A stretch of 64,000 nucleotides of DNA, taken from Achromobacter deleyi. GTDB taxonomy: Bacteria; Pseudomonadota; Gammaproteobacteria; Burkholderiales; Burkholderiaceae_B. The stretch is taken from the NCBI RefSeq assembly GCF_902859705.1, contig NZ_CADIJO010000004.1, forward strand, positions 186,001 through 250,000, written 5' to 3'. The notes beneath the pieces were generated by a model. That model was given only the letters and a program-made list of their open reading frames with translations, had not been told where the DNA came from and searched no databases. The position numbers and the translations under genes were made by a program. This document shows positions 1-12,250 of this stretch, in pieces; the stretch's first letter is position 1, and each line of letters starts with the position of its first letter.

Positions 1-2590
<2,590 letters not shown>

Positions 2591-2647
2591 GAGCACTCCG
2601 ACTCGAGGTTGCATGGGCCGTCAACCACGGCCCCAGGTGATACGACT

Positions 2648-2694
2648 CCAGGAAACCCCTCTGAAAGGGCATGACCCCAGCAGGGGTTTCCTGG
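2648..2694 (-). ncRNA. Long perfect hairpin in the rplL-rpoB spacer (possible RNase processing site)
   Basis: Arms 2648-2660 (CCAGGAAACCCCT) and 2682-2694 are perfect reverse complements, a 13-bp stem with a 21-base loop. It sits between rplL and rpoB on the transcribed strand, without a following U run. In enterobacteria this spacer carries an attenuator and an RNase III site. A processing or stability function here is inferred from position and shape only. Confidence 0.6.
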
Positions 2695-2704
2695 AAACGC
2701 AAAA

Positions 2705-2737
2705 GCCCGGGGACTGCAAACTGCGCTGTCCCCGGGC
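2705..2737 (-). terminator. Attenuator-like hairpin after rplL
   Basis: Arms GCCCGGGGAC (2705-2714) and GTCCCCGGGC (2728-2737) pair perfectly over 10 bp. On the minus strand they are followed by TTTTG, giving a terminator shape 15 bases past the rplL stop. Because rpoB continues downstream, partial termination (attenuation) that sets the ratio of ribosomal protein to polymerase is the likely role, as in E. coli. Confidence 0.7.
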
Positions 2738-2752
2738 AAATTGACGCAGGTC

Positions 2753-3133
2753 TTACTTGACTTCGACCTTGGCGCCAGCTTCTTCCAGCTTCTTCTTGGC
2801 GGCTTCGGCGTCAGCCTTGGCCACAGCTTCCTTGACGGGCTTCGGAGCGCCGTCGACCAGGTCCTTGGCTTCCTTCAGACCCAGACCGGTCAGCTCGCGC
2901 ACGGCCTTGATGACGCTAACCTTGTTGGCGCCAGCTTCGGTCAGAACGACGGTGAACTCGGTTTGCTCTTCAGCAGCGGCGGCAGCGCCACCAGCGGCGG
3001 GAGCAGCGACAGCGACAGCGGCGGCGGCAGCCGACACGCCGAACTTCTCTTCCATTTCCTTGATCAGCTCGGACAGCTCGAGCACGGTCATGCCAGCGAT
3101 GGCGTCAAGGATTTCAGCTTTGTTAAGTGCCAT
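2753..3133 (-). CDS. rplL: 50S ribosomal protein L7/L12
   Basis: Stalk protein of the large ribosomal subunit. Dimers bind L10 and recruit the GTPase factors EF-Tu, EF-G and IF2. The 126-residue product has the family layout: an N-terminal dimerisation helix region ([20 protein letters not shown]), an Ala-rich hinge at about residues 36-55, and the conserved C-terminal factor-binding domain ([20 protein letters not shown], then [15 protein letters not shown]). Length and sequence are normal. It follows rplJ after 81 bases and precedes the rpoB attenuator. In known systems the L10-L12 complex represses its own mRNA; the likely leader lies upstream of rplJ. Confidence 0.98.
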   Translation of the reverse strand: MALNKAEILDAIAGMTVLELSELIKEMEEKFGVSAAAAAVAVAAPAAGGAAAAAEEQTEFTVVLTEAGANKVSVIKAVRELTGLGLKEAKDLVDGAPKPVKEAVAKADAEAAKKKLEEAGAKVEVK

Positions 3134-3214
3134 TTTTCAGAACTCCAAAAATTTTGGTAATGCCAGGGTTTGGGTGTCGCTCGGTCGTTCAGCGAATTCC
3201 GTGAAGGCGGGCGA

Positions 3215-3739
3215 TTAAGCCGCTGCCTTCTGGTCGCGCACGGCGGCGAGGCCACGGGCGAACTTGGTCGGAACTTCGTTGAGCGTACGCACGAATTGCG
3301 CGATGGGGGCTTGCATGGTGCCCAGCAGTTTCGACAGCAACTCTTCGCGCGAGGGCATGGTGGCCAGAGCCTTCACACCTTCTTGGTTCAGCAGGCTGTT
3401 GGGCAGAGCGCCCGCCTTGATGACCAGCTTGTCGTTGCTTTTCGCGAAACCTGCGAGGACCTTGGCCGCCGTAACCGGATCAGCGCTGATGCCATAGATC
3501 AGCGGACCGGTCAGTTGCTCAGCCAACGGCTCGAAAGCCGTGCCGGCAACAGCACGACGGGCCAGCGAGTTCTTCAGAACACGCAGATACACGCCCGATT
3601 CACGCGCAGTTTTGCGCAGTACGGTGACAGAGGCGACGTCCAGACCACGGTACTCGGCGATAACAATCGATTGCGCCTTGGCCACTTCGGCCGAGACTTC
3701 CTCGATTACCACCGCTTTCTCTTGACGATTGAGACTCAC
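3215..3739 (-). CDS. rplJ: 50S ribosomal protein L10
   Basis: L10 anchors the L7/L12 stalk to 23S rRNA. The 174-residue product starts [20 protein letters not shown] and contains the family segment [20 protein letters not shown], followed by a C-terminal helix that binds L12 dimers. Size is normal for betaproteobacteria. It begins a sub-block with rplL, preceded by a 270-base untranslated stretch with hairpins where an L10 autoregulatory leader is expected. Identification is secure. Confidence 0.97.
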   Translation of the reverse strand: MSLNRQEKAVVIEEVSAEVAKAQSIVIAEYRGLDVASVTVLRKTARESGVYLRVLKNSLARRAVAGTAFEPLAEQLTGPLIYGISADPVTAAKVLAGFAKSNDKLVIKAGALPNSLLNQEGVKALATMPSREELLSKLLGTMQAPIAQFVRTLNEVPTKFARGLAAVRDQKAAA

Positions 3740-4009
3740 GGTTTGAACACTCCATCAAAAGACGCTTGGGGCCTGAGCCTTGCGCGTCAACCGAATGCGG
3801 CGCCTGGTCGAGTTCTTCGGGTAAAGAAATCTTCCTGGGGACGCCGTCTACGCTGGATCCGAACTTTGCGAGCTTCGGGATTAAGCGGGGCAGCGGGGGA
3901 ACTGCTTCAAGTGCAAGGAGAACCTTCGCACTGCCCTGCTCCAGCGGTCTTTGACAGCAACATCCGGAGGAATCCGGATGCAGCCCAAAGTACGTTTACT
4001 GCTGTTGGC
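3740..4009 (-). promoter_or_regulatory. Probable L10 leader between rplA and rplJ
   Basis: 270 bases without a gene between the rplA stop and the rplJ start. Just after rplA there is a compact hairpin: arms CATCCGGA (3961-3968) and TCCGGATG (3973-3980) with a 4-base loop. The rest is rich in short G/C complementary runs. In most bacteria the rplJ mRNA carries a leader bound by the L10-L12 complex, and the position and size fit. I could not fold it, so the exact boundaries and any internal promoter are open. Confidence 0.5.
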
Positions 4010-4711
4010 TTAGTTGGAAGCCGACAGCGAGGCAATTTCCACGCGCGCACCGCCGCCCATCGTGGACGAAACGGCCAGCTTGCGCAGGTAAATGCCCTTG
4101 GACGCTGCGGGACGAGCCTTTTGCAGGGCGTCGACCAGAGCGGCCAGGTTGGTTTGCAGCTGTTCCACGCCGAACGACGCACGGCCGATCGTTGCGTGGA
4201 TGATGCCGGCCTTGTCGGTACGGTACTGAACCTGACCGGCCTTGGCGTTCTTGACAGCGGTGGCGACGTCGGGCGTCACGGTGCCGACCTTCGGGTTCGG
4301 CATCAGGCCACGGGGACCCAGGATCTGGCCCAGGGCACCCACGACACGCATCGTGTCGGGCGAGGCGATGACGACGTCGAAGTCCATTTGACCGGCCTTG
4401 ATCGCGTCAGCCAGGTCGTCCAGACCGACGATGTCGGCGCCGGCGGCCTTGGCGGCTTCAGCCTTGTCGCCTTGGGCGAACACGGCCACGCGGACCGACT
4501 TGCCGGTACCGGCGGGCAGCACGACCGAACCGCGGACCAGTTGGTCCGACTTCTTCGGGTCGATGCCGAGCTGCACGGCCACGTCAATGGATTCATTGAA
4601 CTTGGCGACAGCGGTTTCCTTGACCAGGGTCAGGGCTTCGGCGACCGGGTACAGTTTGGTACGGTCGATCTTTTGTGCAATGGCGGCGGCGCGCTTGGAC
4701 AGTTTTGCCAT
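4010..4711 (-). CDS. rplA: 50S ribosomal protein L1
   Basis: L1 forms the mobile L1 stalk at the ribosomal E site and in many bacteria represses the rplK-rplA mRNA. The 233-residue product starts [20 protein letters not shown] and has the conserved [19 protein letters not shown] and [18 protein letters not shown] blocks. Length matches the family. The start lies two bases after the rplK stop, so the two genes are translationally coupled. The C-terminal end SLSASN is followed directly by the rplJ leader. Confidence 0.98.
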   Translation of the reverse strand: MAKLSKRAAAIAQKIDRTKLYPVAEALTLVKETAVAKFNESIDVAVQLGIDPKKSDQLVRGSVVLPAGTGKSVRVAVFAQGDKAEAAKAAGADIVGLDDLADAIKAGQMDFDVVIASPDTMRVVGALGQILGPRGLMPNPKVGTVTPDVATAVKNAKAGQVQYRTDKAGIIHATIGRASFGVEQLQTNLAALVDALQKARPAASKGIYLRKLAVSSTMGGGARVEIASLSASN

Positions 4712-4713
4712 GA

Positions 4714-5145
4714 TTAGATCCCCTCAACCGTGATGCCCATGCTGCGGGCGCTGCCAGCGATCGTGCGGACGGCGGCGTCCAGATCAGCGGCGGTCAGATC
4801 GGGACCCTTGGCCTTGGCGATTTCTTCAGCCTGGGCGCGGGTCAGCGTGCCGACCTTGTCGGTATGCGGCTTGGACGAACCCTTTTGCACACCGGCGGCC
4901 TTCTTGATGAGGACCGTCGCGGGCGGGGTCTTCATGATGAAGGTGAAGCTCTTGTCGGCGAAAGCGGTGATCACCACCGGAATCGGCAGACCAGGCTCCA
5001 TGCCTTGGGTCTTGGCGTTGAACGCCTTGCAGAATTCCATGATGTTCAGGCCACGCTGACCCAGGGCCGGGCCAATCGGGGGGGAGGGGTTAGCCTTACC
5101 AGCCGGTACTTGCAGCTTGATAAAGCCGACGATCTTCTTCGCCAT
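4714..5145 (-). CDS. rplK: 50S ribosomal protein L11
   Basis: L11 lies at the GTPase-associated centre on 23S rRNA, is the target of thiopeptide antibiotics and is needed for RelA-type stringent signalling. The 143-residue product reads [20 protein letters not shown], then [25 protein letters not shown], both textbook L11. The Pro-rich N-terminal helix and the C-terminal RNA-binding domain (TVEGI end) are complete. It is followed after two bases by rplA and preceded by nusG with a 62-base gap that could hold an L1 binding site, though none was demonstrated. Confidence 0.98.
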   Translation of the reverse strand: MAKKIVGFIKLQVPAGKANPSPPIGPALGQRGLNIMEFCKAFNAKTQGMEPGLPIPVVITAFADKSFTFIMKTPPATVLIKKAAGVQKGSSKPHTDKVGTLTRAQAEEIAKAKGPDLTAADLDAAVRTIAGSARSMGITVEGI

Positions 5146-5207
5146 GCTTTGCTCCTTGCGGGTTATATCGCCCTAGCGCAAAGGCCAGGGCTCCCCGGGG
5201 TTTGAAA

Positions 5208-5741
5208 TCAGGTCTTTTCGACCTGGCTGAAATCGAGTTCGACGGGCGTGGCACGACCGAAAATCGTGACCGACACGCGAACCTTGCTCTTTTCGTAGTT
5301 GACTTCTTCGACGTTGCCGTTGAAGTCCGCAAACGGACCTTCCTTGACCCGAACCATCTCGCCCACTTCGAACAGGATCTTGGGGCGGGGTTTCTCGACA
5401 CCCTCTTCCATCTGGGAGAGGATCTTTTCGACTTCCTTTTCGGAAATCGGGGTCGGACGATTGCCCGAGCCACCCAAAAAGCCGGTGACTCGGTTGGTGT
5501 TCTTGACCAAGTGCCACGTTTCGTCGGTCAGGTCCATTTCAACCAGGACGTAACCGGGGAAAATGCGGCGCTCGGTGATCGACTTCTGGCCACCCTTGAC
5601 CTCGACGACTTCCTCGGAGGGCACAAGAATGCGGCCAAAAGACGTTTGCAGGCCCGCGCGCTCGATGCGCTCGTTCAGGGCCTTGTGTACGCTTTTTTCC
5701 ATGCCGGAGTACACATGGACGACATACCAACGCTTACTCAT
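5208..5741 (-). CDS. nusG: Transcription termination/antitermination factor NusG
   Basis: NusG binds RNA polymerase, suppresses pausing, helps Rho-dependent termination and links to the ribosome through S10. The 177-residue product has the N-terminal NGN domain ([29 protein letters not shown]) and a C-terminal KOW domain at about residues 125-177 ([20 protein letters not shown]). Size is normal. It follows secE by 9 bases, the usual secE-nusG pair. Confidence 0.98.
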   Translation of the reverse strand: MSKRWYVVHVYSGMEKSVHKALNERIERAGLQTSFGRILVPSEEVVEVKGGQKSITERRIFPGYVLVEMDLTDETWHLVKNTNRVTGFLGGSGNRPTPISEKEVEKILSQMEEGVEKPRPKILFEVGEMVRVKEGPFADFNGNVEEVNYEKSKVRVSVTIFGRATPVELDFSQVEKT

Positions 5742-5750
5742 TCGCCGTCC

Positions 5751-6131
5751 TTATTTCCAGCCCAACAGCAGGCCGTAGAGAATCCATTCGATGCCCTTGT
5801 CGAGCACCCACATGAAAATGCCCATGATCGCCACGAACGCGAAAACGATGCCCGTCATCTGGGTCGTTTCCTTGCGGGTGGGCCACGAGACACGCTTGAC
5901 TTCGTTGTAGGACTCGCTGGCGAAGCTCAGGGTGCGGCGGCCGGGCTCGCTGAACCAGGCGATCACAGCTGCGATCACGAGGCCGCCAACGAACACGCCG
6001 ACACGTGCAGGCATCGGTTGCGCGCTAAGCACGGAAAACCCGACGATGCCAGCAATAACGACAAGAACCGCCAGCCCGAGCTTCACCCGGTCGGCGGTAC
6101 TGGTTACGGTTTCTACGCTGGTATTAGACAT
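5751..6131 (-). CDS. secE: Preprotein translocase subunit SecE
   Basis: SecE is the essential clamp subunit of the SecYEG channel in the inner membrane. The product has 126 residues with three hydrophobic segments (about 17-35, 44-61 and 96-118), as in the long gammaproteobacterial form, and the conserved cytoplasmic helix region ESYNEVKRVSWPTRKETTQM before the last membrane segment. It is followed closely by nusG and preceded by tRNA-Trp, a conserved arrangement. Identification is secure despite low overall conservation of this family. Confidence 0.95.
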   Translation of the reverse strand: MSNTSVETVTSTADRVKLGLAVLVVIAGIVGFSVLSAQPMPARVGVFVGGLVIAAVIAWFSEPGRRTLSFASESYNEVKRVSWPTRKETTQMTGIVFAFVAIMGIFMWVLDKGIEWILYGLLLGWK

Positions 6132-6195
6132 ATTGCGACGCGAGCCGCCGTGAATGCGTAACTCGCGATGATCTCCCGCGGGTTTATCCTGGCGG

Positions 6196-6271
6196 TGGCA
6201 GGGGCAGTAGGAATCGAACCTACAACCTTCGGTTTTGGAGACCGACGCTCTGCCAATTGAGCTATGCCCCT
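6196..6271 (-). tRNA. trnW: tRNA-Trp (anticodon CCA)
   Basis: 76 bases on the minus strand. The acceptor arms AGGGGCA and TGCCCCT pair over 7 bp, followed by discriminator G and an encoded CCA end. The anticodon loop CTCCAAA holds CCA. The T arm reads GTTCGATTC. It lies between tuf and secE and is probably cotranscribed with secE-nusG. Confidence 0.97.
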
Positions 6272-6367
6272 AAAACACTACACGTGCACTACATTTCAAC
6301 CACTTTCCGCCCGTGCCGTCTGCGTGACGGCTTGCGGAACCATACATAATACTACTTTTACAGCAAA

Positions 6368-6404
6368 GATGGATAGAGGGGCTTGAGAGCCCACTCTACC
6401 CATC
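6368..6404 (-). terminator. Hairpin after tuf, probable terminator
   Basis: The arms form a stem starting GATGG/CCATC with an inner GGGCT-TGAG-AGCCC hairpin (6379-6392), eleven bases past the tuf stop. On the minus strand it is followed by TTTGCTG and an AT-rich stretch. The latter could hold a separate promoter for tRNA-Trp-secE, but I see no clean -35/-10 pair. Confidence 0.6.
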
Positions 6405-6414
6405 CGGGTATTGC

Positions 6415-7605
<1,191 letters not shown>

Positions 7606-7662
7606 GGCTGACTCCTGACCTGGATTGCGCTTCTGACTGAAGAAAAGAACTTTGGAAATTAG

Positions 7663-7737
<75 letters not shown>

Positions 7738-7747
7738 ATGTAAATCT

Positions 7748-7821
7748 TGGAGCGGGTGAAGGGAATCGAACCCTCGTCGTAAGCTTGGAAGGCTTCTGCT
7801 CTACCATTGAGCTACACCCGC
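7748..7821 (-). tRNA. trnG: tRNA-Gly (anticodon TCC)
   Basis: 74 bases on the minus strand. Acceptor GCGGGTG pairs with CACCCGC, discriminator T, encoded CCA. The anticodon loop CTTCCAA gives TCC. It lies 10 bases upstream of tRNA-Thr in the same transcript. Confidence 0.96.
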
Positions 7822-7966
7822 GGGCTACCCTTTCACCATCTCTATCCCAGACTTTCAAAATCAAGGCCCGGGGAACTTTTCAACCTTCGTTGCGAAGGCC
7901 GCCCAGTTCCCTAGGCCTACATTTTAAAATCCAGGCAAACATCGCCTGGATTCAGGTATGGGTCTC

Positions 7967-8053
7967 TGGTGGAGGAGGTTGGATTCGAACCAACGTAGGC
8001 GCAAGGCCAACAGATTTACAGTCTGCCCCCTTTAACCACTCGGGCACCCCTCC
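7967..8053 (-). tRNA. trnY: tRNA-Tyr (anticodon GTA)
   Basis: 87 bases on the minus strand with a long variable arm, as expected for bacterial tRNA-Tyr. Acceptor GGAGGGG pairs with CTCCTCC (one G-U type pair), discriminator A, encoded CCA. The anticodon stem AGACT/ATCTG region holds GTA. It is the first gene after the promoter at 8069-8097. Confidence 0.95.
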
Positions 8054-8068
8054 AGCGGAGAACTTGAG

Positions 8069-8097
8069 ATTATGAACACTTTCAAATCCGCTGTCAA
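8069..8097 (-). promoter_or_regulatory. Sigma-70 promoter of the tRNA-tuf operon
   Basis: On the minus strand: perfect -35 TTGACA (8092-8097), exactly 17 bases of spacer, then CATAAT as -10 (8069-8074), ending 15 bases before tRNA-Tyr. This is the strongest promoter match I saw in the window and fits a stable RNA/tuf operon. Confidence 0.85.
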
Positions 8098-8168
8098 ACG
8101 CCTGGGACGAAAAATATTCAAATCTTTTGTTCTACCTCCGCCGCGTTTCCGCGCAGAGGGGGCGAAGC

Positions 8169-9335
8169 TTACAAGATTCCGCGAACGGCTGCACGGAAAA
8201 GTTCAGCGTACTGGTCTGGCGTGTAGGTCACAGGGTTGGTTCCGCCCGACGGATCCTCGCTGGCCATGCGCCCTACCCGCTCGGCTTCCGAGTCGTTGAT
8301 GCCGATGTCGGCCAGGGTATGGGGGATGCCCACGGTTTCGCGCAAGGCCAGCACCCAGTCCAGCACCGCGCCCGGGTTGTCGTCGTCCGGTAGCGCCAGG
8401 TAGCGGGCCAGCGCCTGCAGCCGCGGCGCGACGGCATGCTGGTTGGCCTTGAGCACATAGGGCATGAGGATGGCGTTGAGCATGCCGTGGTGCGCGTCGT
8501 ACAACGCACCCAGCGGATGCGCCAGCGCATGCATCGCGCCCAGGCCGCGCTGGAACGCGGTGGCGCCCATGCTGGAAGCCACCAGCATCTGCTGGCGCGC
8601 CTGCAGATCGGCTCCGTCCGCAACCGCTTGCGGCAGGTATTCCTTGATGATGCGCATGCCTTCCAGCGCGATGCCGGCGGCCATGGGATGAAAGAACGGC
8701 GAACAGTAGGCTTCCAGGTTGTGCGACAGCGCGTCCATGCCGGTGGCCGCGGTGATCTTCGGCGGCAGGCCCGTGGTGAGTTCCGGATCGAGAATGACGA
8801 TGGCGGGCAGCATGCGCGCGTGGAAGATGATGCGTTTGACGTGCGCGGCCTCGTCAGTGATGACTGATGCACGGCCCACTTCCGAACCGGTGCCCGCCGT
8901 TGTCGGCACCGCCACCACCGGCGCCATGCCGGCGACATTGACGCGCAGGTAGTTGTCGCCCACGTCTTCGAAGTCCCATAGCGGACGGTTCTGGCCCGCC
9001 ATCAGCGCAATGGCCTTGGCCGCATCCAGCGCCGAGCCGCCGCCGAACGCGATCACGCCATCATGGTGGCCTTCGCGATAACGTGCCACGCCATCGTCGA
9101 CATTGCGCCCCGTCGGGTTGCCCTTCACTTCGTGGAACAGGCCGCATTCCAAGCCCGCCTGCCGGCATGCGCGCACGGCCTCGCCAATCATGGGCAATGC
9201 CGCCAAGCCCGGGTCGGTGACCAGCAAGGGTCTTGCCATGCCGAGTTCGCGGCACCAGTGCGGCAGTTCCTTGATGCGGCCGGGGCCCGCCTTGATGGCG
9301 GTGGGATAGTTCCAGTTGACGCTGGGGACAGTCAT
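8169..9335 (-). CDS. Iron-containing alcohol dehydrogenase
   Basis: NAD(P)-dependent group III alcohol dehydrogenase of 388 residues. The nucleotide-binding GGGSALDAAK lies at residues 98-107, and TTAGTGSEVG follows at about 145-154. Metal ligands D201 and H205 (GMDALSHNLEAY), H269 (GAMHALAHPLG) and H283 (AHHG) are all present, so the enzyme should be active. The family oxidises or reduces primary alcohols such as lactaldehyde/propanediol, butanol or ethanolamine-like alcohols; the substrate cannot be read from sequence. It is last in a leftward unit after an aldehyde dehydrogenase (22-base gap), suggesting stepwise oxidation alcohol to aldehyde to acid. No clear terminator was seen before the tRNA promoter. 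Confidence 0.9.
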   Translation of the reverse strand: MTVPSVNWNYPTAIKAGPGRIKELPHWCRELGMARPLLVTDPGLAALPMIGEAVRACRQAGLECGLFHEVKGNPTGRNVDDGVARYREGHHDGVIAFGGGSALDAAKAIALMAGQNRPLWDFEDVGDNYLRVNVAGMAPVVAVPTTAGTGSEVGRASVITDEAAHVKRIIFHARMLPAIVILDPELTTGLPPKITAATGMDALSHNLEAYCSPFFHPMAAGIALEGMRIIKEYLPQAVADGADLQARQQMLVASSMGATAFQRGLGAMHALAHPLGALYDAHHGMLNAILMPYVLKANQHAVAPRLQALARYLALPDDDNPGAVLDWVLALRETVGIPHTLADIGINDSEAERVGRMASEDPSGGTNPVTYTPDQYAELFRAAVRGIL

Positions 9336-9357
9336 GTCGGCTCCTGGTCGCGCGGCC

Positions 9358-10749
9358 TTAAGCCACGCTGCGCAGATGAAAGGATTTGGCTTGGGTGAGT
9401 TGTTCGTAGCCGACCTGCGACAGCGATACGCCGCGGCCGGTGTGCTTGACGCCGGTCCATGCCAGCGCGGGGTCCAGGTAGTCGCAGCGATTCATGAAGA
9501 ACGTGCCGGTGCGCACCTGGCGGCCCAGATGCAGCGCGGCGTCTTCGTCCTGCGTGAACACGGCCGCGGTCAGGCCGTAGGGACTGTCGTTCATCAGTGC
9601 GATGGCCTCTTCGTCGCTGTCCACCGGCATCACGCCGACCACGGGTCCGAAGCACTCGTCGTTCATGATGCGCATGTGGTGGTCGACCTGCGTGAGCAGC
9701 GCGGGCGCCACATAAGGCGTGCCGGCACGGGCGGCCTCGAAGCGGTTGGCGTCGACCAGATTGCGGGCACCGCGCGACAGGGCTTCGTCGATCACTTCCC
9801 GCACCTCGTCGGCAGCGCGCGTGCGCACCACGGGACCCAAGGTCGTTTCGGCGCGCAGCGGATCACCGAGCACGTAGTCGTTCGTGAGGCTCGCCGCGTG
9901 GTCGACGAATTCCTGGTAGCGGGAGCGCGCCACATAGATGCGCTGGATGCCGCAGCAAGACTGGCCCGAATTGAAGAACGCGCCATCCACCAGGGTTTCG
10001 ACGGCGTGGTCGAGCTTGGCGTCCGCGCGCACATAGGCCGGATCGTTGCCGCCCAGTTCCAGGCCTACGCCGATGAAACGGCCGGCGGCAGCCTGTTCCA
10101 CGCTGCGCCCCCCACGCACCGAGCCGGTGAACGACACGTAGCCGATTTCCGGCGCACGAATCAGCCGCTGCGCAATGTCGTGGTTGGCATGCAGGTACTG
10201 GAACACGCCCGGCGGCACGCCCGCCTCGCTGAATGCGCGGCCGATGAGTTCGGCGCATAGCGGTGTCTGGTCGGAGTGCTTGAGGATGACGGTGTTGCCC
10301 GCCATCAATGCCGGCACGATGCTGTTGACGGCCGTGAGCAGCGGGTAGTTCCACGGCGCGATCGTCAACGCCACGCCGATCGGTTCGCGGCTGATGAAGC
10401 GGGTGAAGCCCGTCAGCTCGGGCACGCGTATCGGTGCCAGCGCGGCGGCGGCGATGCTGATCATGTGGCGCGCGCGTGCCTCGAAGCCGTCGACCTCGCC
10501 AGGCGTATAGCGCAGCGGCCGCCCCATCTGGATCGTGATTGCGCGCGCCGCTTCGGCCTTTGCCGCGACGAAACGCGTGGCGGCCTCTGACAGAATGCGT
10601 GCGCGTTGTTCGATGCCCAACGCATGCCATGGCGCTTGCGCGGCCTGCGCGTCGGCCAACGCCTGCGCGATCTGCGCTTCACTGGCGTAGGGACGACGCA
10701 CGACTTCGCGGCCGTCGATGGGACTGATGGTGATGAGTTCCTGCGTCAT
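9358..10749 (-). CDS. Aldehyde dehydrogenase (NAD(P)-dependent)
   Basis: 463-residue member of the ALDH superfamily that converts an aldehyde to the acid. The general base E231 lies in ELGGNDP and the nucleophile C265 in SGQSCCGIQR, with an extra adjacent Cys. The cofactor region APWNYPLLTAVNSIVPALMA GNTVILKH (spaced here for length) is intact. It belongs with SSADH-like/aminoaldehyde members by feel, but subfamily is uncertain. It sits between a glutamine-synthetase-like ligase and an alcohol dehydrogenase, so an N-glutamylated aminoaldehyde is a reasonable guess for its substrate. Confidence 0.9.
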   Translation of the reverse strand: MTQELITISPIDGREVVRRPYASEAQIAQALADAQAAQAPWHALGIEQRARILSEAATRFVAAKAEAARAITIQMGRPLRYTPGEVDGFEARARHMISIAAAALAPIRVPELTGFTRFISREPIGVALTIAPWNYPLLTAVNSIVPALMAGNTVILKHSDQTPLCAELIGRAFSEAGVPPGVFQYLHANHDIAQRLIRAPEIGYVSFTGSVRGGRSVEQAAAGRFIGVGLELGGNDPAYVRADAKLDHAVETLVDGAFFNSGQSCCGIQRIYVARSRYQEFVDHAASLTNDYVLGDPLRAETTLGPVVRTRAADEVREVIDEALSRGARNLVDANRFEAARAGTPYVAPALLTQVDHHMRIMNDECFGPVVGVMPVDSDEEAIALMNDSPYGLTAAVFTQDEDAALHLGRQVRTGTFFMNRCDYLDPALAWTGVKHTGRGVSLSQVGYEQLTQAKSFHLRSVA

Positions 10750-10770
10750 GGCGACCCTATGCGTACAAGC

Positions 10771-10779
10771 TGTGGATAA
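10771..10779 (-). promoter_or_regulatory. Exact DnaA box (TTATCCACA) between ALDH and GS-like gene
   Basis: TGTGGATAA on the plus strand, in the 51-base gap between two genes. It is one of 11 exact copies in the window. Function unknown; it could titrate DnaA or be incidental. Confidence 0.5.
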
Positions 10780-10800
10780 GTGTGGTGCGCGTCTTCGTGG

Positions 10801-12186
10801 TCAGATAATTTCGAAGTACCGCGCCAATTCCCAATCGGTGACGTGGCGCCGGAACTGGCGCTCTTCCCATTCACGCGTGGCGGCGTAGTGCTCGACGAAG
10901 GCGTCGCCGAACAGGTGGCGCGCTGCCTCGGATTCACGCAGGCGTTGCGCCGCTTCCCACAAGGTGGTGGGCAAGCGCAGGTGCGCGGGAAACTGCTGGG
11001 TATAGGCGTTGCCTTGCACCATGGGCTCGGGCTTGAGGCCCTGCTCGATGCCGTGCAGGCCCGATGCCAAAGCGGCGGACAGCGCCAGGTAGGGATTGGC
11101 ATCGGCCGAGCCGATGCGCACTTCGACGCGCTGCGATTTGTCGCTGCCCGGAATGAGCCGCAACGCGGTAGTGCGGTTTTCCATGCCCCAGGTGGCATCC
11201 AGCGGCGCCCAATAGCCCGGCACCAGCCGCGAGTAGCTGTTGATGGTCTGCGCGTACAGCGCCATGAATTCCGGCAGGTAGCGCTGCACGCCTGCCATGA
11301 ACGCAGTCTGCGTCGCGCTCATGCCGTGGGGCTGCGATTCATCGTAGAAGGCCGAGCGGCCACTCTTGCGCTCGCGTAGCGAAAGATGGATATGGCCGCT
11401 CTGGCCGGGATGGTCATGCGACCACTTTGCCATGAAGGTGGCCATCAGGCCGTTCTGCTGCGCCAGCGCCTTGGTGAAGGTCTTGAAGAGAAAAGCCTTG
11501 TCGCCGGCAGCCGCGGCCTGGTCCACCGCGATGGCGGCTTCGAGCACGCCCGGGCCCGTCTCGGTATGCAGGCCTTCGATGGGCATGTCCATGCGCTCGC
11601 ACATGTCGAGCAGCTTGCGATAGAAATCGCCCTGCACCGTGCTGCGCAGCATGGAATAGCCGAAGTTGCCGGGCGTCCAGTTCTCCATGTCGCGATAGTG
11701 CTTGGCGCGCACCGAATGCGGCGTCTCGCGGAACATGAAGAACTCGTATTCCAGCGCAGCGTAGACCTCGAAGCCCATGTCGGCCGCGCGATCGAGCGTG
11801 CGGTGAAGCAGGCGGCGCGGGCAGATCTCGGCCGCTGGGCCTTCGAACTCGGCCAGGAACAGCAGCATGTCTTCGCCGCCCGGTCCTTGTTCCAGCGGCA
11901 GCCGGCGGCCGGTGGACGGCACGATGCGCAGCTTGGCGTCCGGATACGCCGTGTGCCAGCCGGTGTATTTGGTGTTGTCGTAGAGCTGGTCGTCCAGGTC
12001 CCAGCCGAACACGACATCGCAGAATGCCAGCCCGCCGCGCAGCGCAGACAGGAATTTGTCGCGCCGGATGTACTTGCCCAGCATGACGCCATCGACGTCA
12101 GACAGGCCGACCTTGATATGCGAGAGCGTGCTGGCTTGCACCAGCCGCTCTGCGTCTTCCACCGTTGCTACCCCTAGTGCATGCAT
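10801..12186 (-). CDS. Glutamine-synthetase-like ligase (gamma-glutamyl-amine synthetase type)
   Basis: 461-residue GS-fold protein that should join glutamate to an amine using ATP. Active-site blocks are present: EYEFF (about 146-150), HTETGPGVLE, GQSGHIHLSL, NSYSRLVPGYWAP and RVEVRIGSADANPYLALSAA. Length and sequence match the GlnA-like enzymes that glutamylate polyamines or ethanolamine (PuuA, Streptomyces GlnA3/GlnA4) better than true GlnA; the adenylylation-loop Tyr signature is not evident. It lies between a phosphatase and an aldehyde/alcohol dehydrogenase pair, which fits a gamma-glutamylated intermediate pathway rather than ammonia assimilation. The ATG at 12186 gives a normal N-terminus. 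True substrate unproven. Confidence 0.85.
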   Translation of the reverse strand: MHALGVATVEDAERLVQASTLSHIKVGLSDVDGVMLGKYIRRDKFLSALRGGLAFCDVVFGWDLDDQLYDNTKYTGWHTAYPDAKLRIVPSTGRRLPLEQGPGGEDMLLFLAEFEGPAAEICPRRLLHRTLDRAADMGFEVYAALEYEFFMFRETPHSVRAKHYRDMENWTPGNFGYSMLRSTVQGDFYRKLLDMCERMDMPIEGLHTETGPGVLEAAIAVDQAAAAGDKAFLFKTFTKALAQQNGLMATFMAKWSHDHPGQSGHIHLSLRERKSGRSAFYDESQPHGMSATQTAFMAGVQRYLPEFMALYAQTINSYSRLVPGYWAPLDATWGMENRTTALRLIPGSDKSQRVEVRIGSADANPYLALSAALASGLHGIEQGLKPEPMVQGNAYTQQFPAHLRLPTTLWEAAQRLRESEAARHLFGDAFVEHYAATREWEERQFRRHVTDWELARYFEII

Positions 12187-12250
12187 GCTTGTTCACCTTG
12201 TCCGTGGCTGAAGCGTTGCGTTGACTTGCGGGGTCGCGGGGCGTGGCGTT

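Noticed and set aside
3170-4717. 515-codon plus-strand open frame across rplJ and rplA
   Set aside because: Antisense to two certain ribosomal protein genes; a by-product of GC-rich codon bias.
10801-12186. True glutamine synthetase (glnA) call
   Set aside because: No ntrBC or glnB neighbour, no clear adenylylation-site Tyr, and a catabolic gene context; a gamma-glutamyl-amine ligase fits better.
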